Part shown: piece by piece, positions 1 to 7,715 of the stretch | Layout: each line of letters begins with the position of its first letter | Position numbering within the stretch: the stretch's first letter is position 1 | Assembly (NCBI GenBank): GCA_045616065.1 | Contig: JAZLFZ010000034.1 | Location: 49,625-113,624, forward strand | Reading direction: 5' to 3' | Length of the DNA: 64,000 nt | DNA from: Physcousia sp045616065 | GTDB taxonomy: Bacteria; Bacteroidota; Bacteroidia; Bacteroidales; Bacteroidaceae | Position numbers and translations under genes: made by a program | Notes under the pieces: generated by a model | The model's database searches: none | Told to the model about the DNA's origin: nothing | Seen by the model: only the letters and a program-made list of their open reading frames with translations

Positions 1-1
1 C

Positions 2-2104
2 ACCGATCCCAAGGAACAGCTGTGGGGTGCCATCTGCGCTGTGTTCCGCAGCTGGATGAACGAGCGCGCCATCCTGTATCGTAAGATGGAGGGTATTCCC
101 GACGAGTGGGGAACGGCCGTTTCTGTTATGGCCATGGTATTCGGTAACATGGGCGAGACCTCTGCTACCGGTGTTTGCTTCAGCCGCGATGCCGGTAACG
201 GTGAGAACCTCTTCAATGGTGAGTACCTCATCAACGCGCAGGGCGAGGACGTGGTAGCTGGTATCCGTACGCCCCAGCAGATCACCAAGGTTGGCTCTCA
301 GCGCTGGGCTGAGCGTGCCGGCATCTCTGAGGAGGAGCGCGCTGCCAAGTATCCCTCAATGGAGGAGGCTATGCCCGAGCTGTACAAGGAGCTCGACTCG
401 CTGCAGGACAAGCTGGAGAAGCACTACAAGGATATGCAGGATATGGAGTTCACCGTGCAGGAGGGCAAGCTCTGGTTCCTCCAGACACGTAACGGTAAGC
501 GTACTGGTACGGCTATGGTGAAGATTGCCATGGACCTCGTTCGCGAGGGCATGATCGACGAGAAGACTGCCATCCTCCGCTGCGAGCCCAACAAGCTCGA
601 CGAGCTGCTGCACCCCGTCTTCGATAAGGCTGCCCAGAAGGCTGCCAAGGTCATCACCCAGGGTCTGCCCGCCTCTCCCGGTGCTGCCTGCGGTCAGATT
701 GTCTTCCACGCTGACGACGCTCAGGTTTGGCACCAGGATGGCCACAAGGTCATCATGGTTCGCATCGAGACCTCTCCCGAGGACCTCGCTGGTATGTCTG
801 CTGCCGAGGGTATCCTCACCGCACGTGGCGGTATGACCTCTCACGCTGCCGTTGTGGCTCGTGGTATGGGTAAGTGCTGCGTCAGCGGTGCCGGTGAGAT
901 TCATGTTGACTACAAGGCTAAGACCGTCGAGATTGGCGGCGTGGTATATAAGGAGGGCGACTACATCTCTCTGAATGGTACCACCGGTCAGGTATATGCT
1001 GGCGAGGTGAAGACCATCGCTCCCGAGCTCTCTGGCGACTTCAAGGCACTGATGGACCTCTGCGACAAGTACACCAAGATGGAGGTTCGCACCAATGCCG
1101 ACACTCCCGCTGATGCCAAGCTCGCTCGCGACTTCGGTGCCAAGGGTATCGGTCTGACCCGTACCGAGCACATGTTCTTCGAGGGTGAGAAGATCAAGGC
1201 TATGCGCGAGATGATCCTCGCTGAGAACGTGGCCGACCGTGAGCTGGCTCTCGCCAAGCTGCTGCCCTACCAGAAGGCTGACTTCTACGGCATCCTCAAG
1301 GCTATGGACGGCTTGCAGGTGAACATCCGTCTCTTGGATCCTCCCTTGAACGAGTTCGTACCCAACAAGGAGAACCCCGCCGGTCAGCAGGAGATGGCTG
1401 AGCAGATGGGCGTAGAGCTGGAGGTTATCAAGAAGCGTGCCGAGGCACTGGACGAGGCTAACCCCATGCTCGGTCACCGTGGTTGCCGTCTGGGTGTTAC
1501 CTATCCCGAGATCACTGCTATGCAGACCCGCGCCATCCTCTCTGCAGCTTGTGAGCTGAAGAAGGAGGGCTACGATCCCCATCCCGAAATCATGGTTCCC
1601 CTCGTTGGTATCCTGTATGAGCTGAAGCAGCAGAAGGAGATCATCAAGAAGGTGGCCGCTGAGGTGTTCGCTGAGTATGGCGTGGAGATCAAGTTCGAGA
1701 TCGGTACCATGATCGAGATTCCTCGTGCTTGCTTGACCGCTGACCGCATTGCTACCGAGGCCGAGTACTTCTCATTCGGTACCAATGACTTGACCCAGAT
1801 GACCTTCGGTTACTCACGCGACGACGTTGCCTCGTTCGTGCCCGAGTACCTCGAGAAGAAGATTCTGAAGGCTGATCCCTTCGCCGTCCTCGACCAGAAC
1901 GGTGTTGGCCAGCTCATCAAGATGGCTTGTGAGAAGGGTAACGCTGTTCGTCCCGGCATCCGCACCGGTATCTGTGGTGAGCACGGTGGTGAGCCCAGCT
2001 CAGTTAAGTTCTGCGCTAAGCTCGGCATGAAGTATGCAAGCTGCTCTCCCTTCCGCGTGCCCATCGCCCGCCTGGCCGCCGCGCAGGCTGCTGTGGAGGA
2101 CTAA
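2..2104 (+). CDS. ppdK: Pyruvate, phosphate dikinase (5'-truncated by window edge)
   Basis: PPDK interconverts pyruvate + ATP + Pi and PEP + AMP + PPi in the cytosol; in anaerobic Bacteroidota it links PEP and pyruvate pools. The open frame continues upstream of base 1, so about 701 residues of a usually 870-910-residue enzyme are present and part of the N-terminal ATP-grasp domain is missing. The central swivelling phosphohistidine domain has GGMTSHAAVVARG, with the catalytic His codon at 842-844. The C-terminal PEP/pyruvate TIM barrel shows GLTRTEHMFF, EIGTMIEIPRACL, FGTNDLTQMTFGYSRDD and TGICGEHGGEP (catalytic Cys). Codon use is strongly biased to GC-ending codons, as in a highly expressed gene. 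It ends at a strong hairpin terminator. Identification is certain. Confidence 0.97.
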   Translation, partial: TDPKEQLWGAICAVFRSWMNERAILYRKMEGIPDEWGTAVSVMAMVFGNMGETSATGVCFSRDAGNGENLFNGEYLINAQGEDVVAGIRTPQQITKVGSQRWAERAGISEEERAAKYPSMEEAMPELYKELDSLQDKLEKHYKDMQDMEFTVQEGKLWFLQTRNGKRTGTAMVKIAMDLVREGMIDEKTAILRCEPNKLDELLHPVFDKAAQKAAKVITQGLPASPGAACGQIVFHADDAQVWHQDGHKVIMVRIETSPEDLAGMSAAEGILTARGGMTSHAAVVARGMGKCCVSGAGEIHVDYKAKTVEIGGVVYKEGDYISLNGTTGQVYAGEVKTIAPELSGDFKALMDLCDKYTKMEVRTNADTPADAKLARDFGAKGIGLTRTEHMFFEGEKIKAMREMILAENVADRELALAKLLPYQKADFYGILKAMDGLQVNIRLLDPPLNEFVPNKENPAGQQEMAEQMGVELEVIKKRAEALDEANPMLGHRGCRLGVTYPEITAMQTRAILSAACELKKEGYDPHPEIMVPLVGILYELKQQKEIIKKVAAEVFAEYGVEIKFEIGTMIEIPRACLTADRIATEAEYFSFGTNDLTQMTFGYSRDDVASFVPEYLEKKILKADPFAVLDQNGVGQLIKMACEKGNAVRPGIRTGICGEHGGEPSSVKFCAKLGMKYASCSPFRVPIARLAAAQAAVED

Positions 2105-2136
2105 TCACAATGTTTTGAGATATCACTAGATAATAG

Positions 2137-2178
2137 AAAGAGGTTAAAGTATATTTGTTTACTTTAACCTCTTTTATT
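2137..2178 (+). terminator. Intrinsic terminator after ppdK, probably bidirectional
   Basis: A perfect 15-bp inverted repeat (arms 2137-2151 and 2160-2174) has an 8-nt loop and ends in TTT. The left arm starts with AAA, so it could also stop transcripts from the convergent SDR gene. The rest of 2105-2324 holds nothing else I can support. Confidence 0.8.
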
Positions 2179-2324
2179 GTGCTCTTTTCCCTGGATATGG
2201 CCTCTGATGGTGTGCGGCCACAGCTAATTCTGAGGCACGTGGAGTCCAACAAAAAATGGTTGTACTATAGTGCACCTGCGTTTTTCTGTTCGGCAGATAA
2301 TGAGGAGGCTTTTACATGTGATGT

Positions 2325-3077
2325 TCAATTGTTTACTGCGTCCAATGTCCAGCCTTGGTCGCCATGGTAGATCATCTGGTGGGTCATTCCACCGTCTATG
2401 CAGATGTTTTCGCCACTGATGAAACCTGCTTTGTCGGAACAGAGAAAGAGTACCATGTGGGCAATGTCAGCTGGCTGGCCAACTCGTCCCACGGGTTGCT
2501 GCGTGGCGTCGGGCCCCGTGATAGTACTGCCTGTGGTGTCTATCCATCCGGGTGAGATGGAGTTGACGCGTGCCCGTCCGGCCAGGCTTATGGCCAGCGC
2601 GTGGGTGAGTGCGGCAATGCCTCCTTTGGCTGCCGTGTAGCTTTCTGTCTGCGGCTGACTCATACGGTCGCGTGAAGACGATATGTTGACGAGGCTGGCT
2701 CCCGGTGTAAGGTGATCCCTCAGGCACTTAACGAGGTAGAATGGGGCTGTCACACCTACGCTGAGTGCGTACTGGAATTCCTCGTAGGTGCACTCGTCGA
2801 TGCCCTTCATCAGCGGTAGGGCGTTGTTGATGATACAGTCCACACGTCCGTACTTGCTGATTATCCATTGGCAGAACTCCTCGATGGTTTGTTTGTCTGC
2901 AAGGTCGCCTTGATGGTAATTCTTTGTGTCCCCGTAGGCTGCTGGGCGAGGCGCCTTGTCTATCACACAGACGTGGGCTCCTTCTTTCTCGAACTCCTCT
3001 GCAATGCACTTGCCTATGCCCTGGGCTCCGCCCGTGACAATGACCACTTTTCCCTGAAATTGTCTTGTTTTCTTCAT
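2325..3077 (-). CDS. SDR family NAD(P)-dependent oxidoreductase
   Basis: Classical short-chain dehydrogenase/reductase of 250 residues. The Rossmann glycine motif TGGAQGIG is at residues 15-22, the IINNA motif near 82, the catalytic Ser within NISSS (131-135) and the YxxxK pair is Y147/K151. The C-terminal part has the usual SPGWIDT and FLCSDKAGFISGENICIDGG signatures. The residue after the first beta strand is acidic (D40), which in this family usually favours NAD(H). The substrate cannot be read from sequence; it resembles generic 3-oxoacyl-ACP reductase/sugar dehydrogenase types. It lies downstream of the FHA gene on the same strand, with a stable hairpin in the 103-bp gap, and is convergent with ppdK. 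Confidence 0.9.
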   Translation of the reverse strand: MKKTRQFQGKVVIVTGGAQGIGKCIAEEFEKEGAHVCVIDKAPRPAAYGDTKNYHQGDLADKQTIEEFCQWIISKYGRVDCIINNALPLMKGIDECTYEEFQYALSVGVTAPFYLVKCLRDHLTPGASLVNISSSRDRMSQPQTESYTAAKGGIAALTHALAISLAGRARVNSISPGWIDTTGSTITGPDATQQPVGRVGQPADIAHMVLFLCSDKAGFISGENICIDGGMTHQMIYHGDQGWTLDAVNN

Positions 3078-3095
3078 AATGTCAGTTTTTACTGA

Positions 3096-3134
3096 AGAAG
3101 AGAGCCGTACTCTTGGTACAGCTCTCCTCTCTTG
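3096..3134 (-). promoter_or_regulatory. Intercistronic hairpin between FHA gene and SDR gene
   Basis: A long imperfect palindrome (AAGAAGAGAGC..GTAC / GTAC..GCTCTCCTCTCTT) sits between the FHA stop and the SDR start. Read on the minus strand it is not followed by a T-run, so it looks more like an mRNA-processing or attenuation hairpin than a clean terminator. Only the pairing is seen; the function is inferred. Confidence 0.45.
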
Positions 3135-3180
3135 CTGGTGAGTCGCGTGTTCGTTAGTATTAGATTATTATTTCTTTCTG

Positions 3181-3726
3181 TCACTGCTGGTCGTCATTCT
3201 CGTCGCTACCAGCTATGCGCAGTATAAGGGTTGTGGCTCCGATGGTGATAATGCTTCCTTCTTCGAGACGTATACGGTCTTGGTCGCGCAGTATCTCGTT
3301 CATGAAGAAGGTACCGGTGTTGCTGGGTGCGTCGCGTAGGATGTATTGCAGGTCGCCACGCTTGTTGCGCTGCACTCGTATGATGCAGTGTTTGGTGTCT
3401 ACGCTGGGGTCTACGGTGTCGATGGGGCAGTTGATGTTCGTGCCGAGCACCTTGCGACCGAAGACGTTGTCGCCCATGTGGAGTGGAATGACTTGCTTGA
3501 AGTGGAAACAGTTCTCTACCACCACGATGCTTCCCTGCTCCTCCGCGTTCTCTTGCTCGTCGAGTACTTCCTCGCGCTGTGTGGCACGCAGTTTGCTGAC
3601 ACCAATGCGTATGGCAAACTGCTTGTTGCAATGCTGACACTGGAAGACCAGCTGCTGGCCATCCTGGTACTGTGTCTCATCGAAGGTGATGAAGTTCTCA
3701 CATTTTGGGCATCGTACTCTCTTCAT
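3181..3726 (-). CDS. Zinc-ribbon + FHA domain protein
   Basis: A 181-residue soluble protein. Residues 1-40 form a zinc-ribbon knuckle pair (C6-P-K-C9 and C30-Q-H-C33) like the bacterial zinc-ribbon/MJ0042 fingers. From about residue 85 a forkhead-associated domain follows, with the typical order FGRKVLG (strand with the conserved Gly-Arg), a SVDTKHCIIRV segment (Ser/His phosphopeptide-loop region), SNTGTFFMNE and a final GSIITIGATTLILRI. FHA domains bind phosphothreonine peptides, so this is probably a signalling adaptor; no kinase is encoded nearby. The gene follows the HU/SPOR gene on the same strand after 106 bp. Domain calls are firm, the role unknown. Confidence 0.85.
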   Translation of the reverse strand: MKRVRCPKCENFITFDETQYQDGQQLVFQCQHCNKQFAIRIGVSKLRATQREEVLDEQENAEEQGSIVVVENCFHFKQVIPLHMGDNVFGRKVLGTNINCPIDTVDPSVDTKHCIIRVQRNKRGDLQYILRDAPSNTGTFFMNEILRDQDRIRLEEGSIITIGATTLILRIAGSDENDDQQ

Positions 3727-3832
3727 TGTGTCTAAGCTTCTCTGCTGTCAGTGTAGCGTGGAGTGGGGCAGTGTTGGCAGTTTTGTATTATTTTTACTTT
3801 GTTGCTTTGTATGCAAGTGTACCCTGTCAGCG

Positions 3833-5212
3833 TCAGAGTTTCAAGATCCAGGCCGAGCCGAACTCATTACTGTCTTTTTCTTTCAGAGTCTTCATTTGTG
3901 CACGGGCCTGCGCTTCGTCGGCAAATCCGTTGATGACGACGCGTCGCAGGTTGGTCTCGACAAGGTTTGCCTTGACGCCCATCTTGGCAAGCTTCTGGAT
4001 GTAGTTTTCTGCGTTAGCGCGCGAGATTGCACTGGCTAGCACGATGACATATTCTTGCTTGCCATGCTGTGCCTGAACGACTGTGGACTGTGGCTGGCTG
4101 CCTGCCTGTATCGTCTTGGGCTGTTCTGCTTTGGATTGTTCGGGCTTGGGCTTCTCAGCACTGGGTTGTACGACTTTGGTCGGCATTGCTTTAGGCTGCT
4201 CAGTGAGCTGTGCCTGCGCAATGTTTTCCTGGCCGTTTGTTTTAGGTAGCTTGGTTGTTGTCAGTGTGTTGGATTCCGTCGCGGTAGCACCCAATGCAAT
4301 GCCTTCGTTGAGGGCATTCTCGGTTACGTCCACTAATACTGCATCGAAGGATGTCTCCGTGTTTTCGTCGTAACAAGGCTCTTCGTGGTAGTATTCCTCG
4401 TGCACATTGAGCGCTTCGTGCACCATATTAGGCTGCAGGAAGGTCATTGTTGCATGGTCACCTTGCTTCTGCTTCTGCGTGTGTTCGGGCCTGGTAGGCT
4501 GAATGATGAAGAAGAGAATAAGGCTTGCCACAATGGCCATGGTATAGTTTACGACAGAGCGACGAACCTTGAACGTGATGTGCTCGTCCGGTGAAGCGGG
4601 AACGTATACGGTTCGTTGTCCATCGGTATTCTCTGAAGCCTGTTTGCTGTCGGATTCAGCCTGGTTGAGGCTGGGGCGTTCATTGGCTTGCAGTGTAACA
4701 GTTGCCTGCGTCTCTGCTGTGCTCTCTACGGCTGAGTTACGCGTTCCTTCGTTCGTTTGTGTGTGGCATTCCTCGTGTCGTAGGTTCTTCTCCAACTTGC
4801 CAATATGCAACGCATCGAGACCATAGAGAGTGGGGGTCAAGACTCCGCACTCGCACGAGGCCATAGATATGGTGGCATCCTCCTCGAGTGTGAAGATACC
4901 TATTGAACCGAAGTCTACGCTTCCTTCTGTAATGAGTGCCTTGTGGAACTCTGTTACAAGGTCTTCGCAGCGTTGCAGTGCCTCCTCAGGTGTAAGCCTA
5001 TATATGTCGGACAGCGACTGGAGGAAGAACTCTTCGGGGTCGGATGTGATGCTGGGATCGAAATGGACATTACGTACGGGCGGCAGATAGATTTTTTCTG
5101 CCTCAATCCATCTGGCAGGCGTGTTCATTGTGCGGAACATACCTAACGATGGCACTATCACATTGTTATGCGACAGTAGAAGGTACTCTATGTTAATGGC
5201 CAATTCATTCAT
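3833..5212 (-). CDS. HU-CCDC81-like + transmembrane + SPOR domain protein
   Basis: A 459-residue Bacteroidota-type envelope protein. The N-terminus (LAINIEYLLLSHNNVIVPSL, then FGSIGIFTL) matches the tandem HU-CCDC81 bacterial domains, which are related to DNA-binding HU folds. One transmembrane helix lies near residue 225 (VVNYTMAIVASLILFFII). A low-complexity Q/E/K/P/T-rich linker of roughly 130 residues follows, with PKPEQSKAEQPK-like repetition. A C-terminal SPOR domain (YVIVLASAISRANAENY ... SAWILKL) would bind denuded septal peptidoglycan in the periplasm. The topology therefore puts the HU-like part in the cytoplasm and SPOR outside, suggesting a link between division site and nucleoid (inference). 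The first Met is required because the HU domain begins immediately; the promoter ends only four bases upstream of it. Confidence 0.85.
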   Translation of the reverse strand: MNELAINIEYLLLSHNNVIVPSLGMFRTMNTPARWIEAEKIYLPPVRNVHFDPSITSDPEEFFLQSLSDIYRLTPEEALQRCEDLVTEFHKALITEGSVDFGSIGIFTLEEDATISMASCECGVLTPTLYGLDALHIGKLEKNLRHEECHTQTNEGTRNSAVESTAETQATVTLQANERPSLNQAESDSKQASENTDGQRTVYVPASPDEHITFKVRRSVVNYTMAIVASLILFFIIQPTRPEHTQKQKQGDHATMTFLQPNMVHEALNVHEEYYHEEPCYDENTETSFDAVLVDVTENALNEGIALGATATESNTLTTTKLPKTNGQENIAQAQLTEQPKAMPTKVVQPSAEKPKPEQSKAEQPKTIQAGSQPQSTVVQAQHGKQEYVIVLASAISRANAENYIQKLAKMGVKANLVETNLRRVVINGFADEAQARAQMKTLKEKDSNEFGSAWILKL

Positions 5213-5216
5213 ACCG

Positions 5217-5249
5217 CAAATTTACTACTTATATTTATTCTAGCCCAAA
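5217..5249 (-). promoter_or_regulatory. sigma-ABfr-type promoter of the HU/SPOR gene
   Basis: On the minus strand, TTTG (5249-5246), 21 bp, then TAAATTTG (5224-5217) is an exact match to the Bacteroidota -33/-7 consensus TTTG-N19-21-TAnnTTTG. The expected start site falls on or within a few bases of the ATG at 5212. Confidence 0.7.
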
Positions 5250-5304
5250 GATTTGAACGAAAAAAAGTGAATTATTTTTTTTTGTGAAATTTATGCCCGT
5301 TTTG

Positions 5305-5336
5305 TTTGGTCAATTGGATTGTTTAGTGTACTTTTG
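5305..5336 (+). promoter_or_regulatory. sigma-ABfr-type promoter of the 283-residue secreted protein
   Basis: TTTG (5305-5308), 20 bp, then TACTTTTG (5329-5336). The implied transcript begins near 5341, which excludes the upstream in-frame ATG at 5319 and supports the ATG at 5355. Confidence 0.75.
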
Positions 5337-5354
5337 TATAATTATAAAAGGATA

Positions 5355-6206
5355 ATGACACGAAAATCAGAGAATATTTTTCTTGCATTAATTGCAGTAA
5401 CTTCCTTGATACTATTGCCGTTATGCATTTCTTGTAAAGGAAAGGTTGAAGCGGCCGATGATCAGATGGAGTCGGAAGTTTGCCCGGAATTGACAGAAGA
5501 TACAGTGGCAGAACGACGTTTGCAGGGTATCTGGATTAATGCTGAGACGCAGCATGTGGTTTTCAAAGTAAAGGGTGACTCCATCTATTATCCCGATGTG
5601 GTGAATCTCCCCATGCAATTCCGTATCTATGGCGATTCGCTTCACTTGTGTGGCGAGGAAGTGCAGCGTTACAAGATTGTCAACCAGGGAGACTATACGT
5701 TCGAGATTGTCTCGCCCACGGGTGAGGCAGTATGCTTGCACAAGAGTGACAATCCTGAGGATTCGCTTGCCTTCTTGCTTGTGCATACGGCTCCTGTCAT
5801 CTATTCGGAGGTAACGAAGCGTGATACCGTGGTCGTGTACGATAATTCACGGTATCATTGCTATGTCTTCGTTAATCCTTCGCGCAACAAGGTCTATAAG
5901 AATGGCTACAATGAGGAAGGGTTCAGCGTAAAGAACTTCTATTACGACAACATCATCCATCTCTCCGTCTTTGAGGGCAAGAGAGCCATCCTGTCGCGTG
6001 ACTTTAACAAGATGGATTTCAAGGATATTGTTCCTGAAAACTTCTTGCAGCAGGCCACGCTAAGCGATGTGGTCTTCAGCCACGTCGATGCAGCAGGTTT
6101 TCATTTTGATGCCACGATATGTATCCCCGACGATGCTGTATGCTACATGGTGCAGGTCCTGGTGCAGAAGGATGGTCGCTACGAGCTGAATCTGATGGAT
6201 TATTGA
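5355..6206 (+). CDS. Uncharacterised exported protein, possible lipoprotein
   Basis: I do not recognise this 283-residue protein. It has a basic N-terminus and one hydrophobic stretch (ALIAVTSLILLPLCISC) that looks like a signal peptide with two candidate lipidation cysteines; the ISC site is only a loose lipobox. The mature part is rich in beta-type segments: a GIWINAETQHVVFKVKGDSIYYPD stretch suggests a lipocalin-like or META-like barrel early on, and the C-terminal half has DTVVVYDNSRYHCYVFVNPS. The start at 5355 rather than 5319 follows from the promoter position. The stop overlaps the stop region of the convergent helicase gene by 7 bp. Likely periplasmic or surface-attached; function unknown. 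Confidence 0.7.
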   Translation: MTRKSENIFLALIAVTSLILLPLCISCKGKVEAADDQMESEVCPELTEDTVAERRLQGIWINAETQHVVFKVKGDSIYYPDVVNLPMQFRIYGDSLHLCGEEVQRYKIVNQGDYTFEIVSPTGEAVCLHKSDNPEDSLAFLLVHTAPVIYSEVTKRDTVVVYDNSRYHCYVFVNPSRNKVYKNGYNEEGFSVKNFYYDNIIHLSVFEGKRAILSRDFNKMDFKDIVPENFLQQATLSDVVFSHVDAAGFHFDATICIPDDAVCYMVQVLVQKDGRYELNLMDY

Positions 6207-7651
6207 GCGTTATCCTGCACTTTCTTTTTCCTGTGATGTGGACGTCTTCTCTTTTTGGCCTTGGCGTCTGTCTGTCCATCAACCGTGGCTTGAGACGTCT
6301 TTTCGCTTAAGTTGTCATTCTTTGGCTTTCCTTCTGTGCGGGGTTTATTGTCTTCCTGCTTTGGCTTGCCTTCTGTGCGGGGCTTATTGTCTTCCTGCTT
6401 TGGCTTGCCGGTTGACTTGGCATGCCTGTTTCGTCCAGAACTACGCTTGCCTTGTTTTCCATCCCTCTTTTCCTTGCGTCCAGCCTTTGATGCCTTGCCT
6501 GTATAAGAAGGTCCTTCGCCCAGTTCTTCTGGAATGGGATTCTTCTCCACTTCCGATTCGAGGAATTTCTCTATAGCCTTGAAGGAAGGCTGATCCTTCT
6601 CTGAGACCAGGGTGACAGCTGAGCCTTCAGAACCGGCACGTGCTGTACGGCCGATGCGATGCACATAGTCCTCAGCATCGTGGGGTACGTCGAAGTTTAC
6701 GACCAACTGTATGTCGTCGATGTCTATTCCTCGTGATACGATATCGGTAGCAATGAGTATATCCACCTGCTGCGACTTGAACTTGTACATCACGTCGTCG
6801 CGCTGGCTCTGGTCCAGGTCGCTATGCATGGCCTCACAGTTGTATCCCTTGCGTTTCAGTGCGATAGCAATATCTTTTACTTTCAGCTTCGAACCAGCAA
6901 AGATGATGACACGCTTTGGCTCCTTCTGCTTGAACATGTGTTCGAGAATGCGAAGCTTCTGAGGTTCGTAGCAGACGTAAGCGCTTTGGTGGATTCCTTC
7001 GGCTGGTTTTGATACGGCCAATTTAACCTGAACAGGATCGTGCAGGATGTTCTGTGCCAGTTGCATGATTTCCTTTGGCATCGTGGCACTGAACATGATG
7101 GTCTGATGATTCTCCGGCAGGTACTTGGCAATGGTCATGATGTCATCGCAGAAGCCCATGTCGAGCATTCTGTCAGCTTCGTCGAGGATGAAGAACGAGA
7201 CGTGGGACAGGTCGAGGTTCTCCAGGCTGAGATGGCTAATCAGACGTCCAGGAGTTGCGATGATGACATCGGCTCCTGAGTCGAAACTGCGTCGTTCCTG
7301 GGCATAGCGTATGCCGTCGTTACCTCCATATACCGCAACGCTGCTGATGCCGGGCGTGTAGTATGCAAAGCCTTGCATAGCCTGGTCAATCTGTTGTGCC
7401 AGCTCGCGTGTGGGACTCATGATTATGCAGTTGACGTGTTCCTTTGAATAGCCGCCATCGTCAAGCATGCTGAGTATGGGCAGCAGATAAGCTGCAGTTT
7501 TTCCAGTTCCCGTTTGCGCCACGCCAATGATGTCACGACCCTCGAGTATGGGTGGTATGGCATGTTCCTGTATAGGAGTGCATTCGATGAAGTTCATATC
7601 GTCGAGCGCGTCGAGTACGTTATCGTTCAGATCTAAATCGTAAAAATCCAT
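6200..7651 (-). CDS. DEAD-box ATP-dependent RNA helicase (RhlE/CsdA type)
   Basis: A 483-residue DEAD-box helicase that unwinds RNA, probably for ribosome assembly or cold adaptation. In order: Q motif (FIECTPIQEHAIPPIL), motif I AQTGTGKT, PTRELAQQ, TPGRL, DEAD within FILDEADRMLDMG, SAT, and in the second RecA domain IIFAGSKLKVKDIA, ATDIVSRGIDI and HRIGRTARAG. The C-terminal ~100 residues are a basic, low-complexity RNA-binding tail containing a 13-residue tandem repeat (see repeat entry). It is the last gene of a same-strand group lon-tgt-lptF/G-helicase, 64 bp after the permease gene; the gap has a 12-bp palindrome ATGTATATACAT (7669-7680) but no exact promoter match. Confidence 0.95.
   Translation of the reverse strand: MDFYDLDLNDNVLDALDDMNFIECTPIQEHAIPPILEGRDIIGVAQTGTGKTAAYLLPILSMLDDGGYSKEHVNCIIMSPTRELAQQIDQAMQGFAYYTPGISSVAVYGGNDGIRYAQERRSFDSGADVIIATPGRLISHLSLENLDLSHVSFFILDEADRMLDMGFCDDIMTIAKYLPENHQTIMFSATMPKEIMQLAQNILHDPVQVKLAVSKPAEGIHQSAYVCYEPQKLRILEHMFKQKEPKRVIIFAGSKLKVKDIAIALKRKGYNCEAMHSDLDQSQRDDVMYKFKSQQVDILIATDIVSRGIDIDDIQLVVNFDVPHDAEDYVHRIGRTARAGSEGSAVTLVSEKDQPSFKAIEKFLESEVEKNPIPEELGEGPSYTGKASKAGRKEKRDGKQGKRSSGRNRHAKSTGKPKQEDNKPRTEGKPKQEDNKPRTEGKPKNDNLSEKTSQATVDGQTDAKAKKRRRPHHRKKKVQDNAQ
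6321..6413 (-). repeat. 39-bp in-frame tandem repeat in helicase tail
   Basis: Two full 39-bp copies (6321-6359 and 6360-6398) and a partial third encode GKPKQEDNKPRTE units. The copies differ at only a couple of positions, suggesting recent duplication or copy-number variation between strains. Confidence 0.85.
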
Positions 7652-7715
7652 TCTTTATTATTTATAATATGTATATACATTATTAAATTAGGTATAATTG
7701 CTTTCTCTCGAATCC

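Noticed and set aside
356..1582. 408-codon open frame antisense to ppdK
   Set aside because: It mirrors the strongly biased codon use of ppdK; the translation is Leu/Val/Ser/His-rich without domains or start context.
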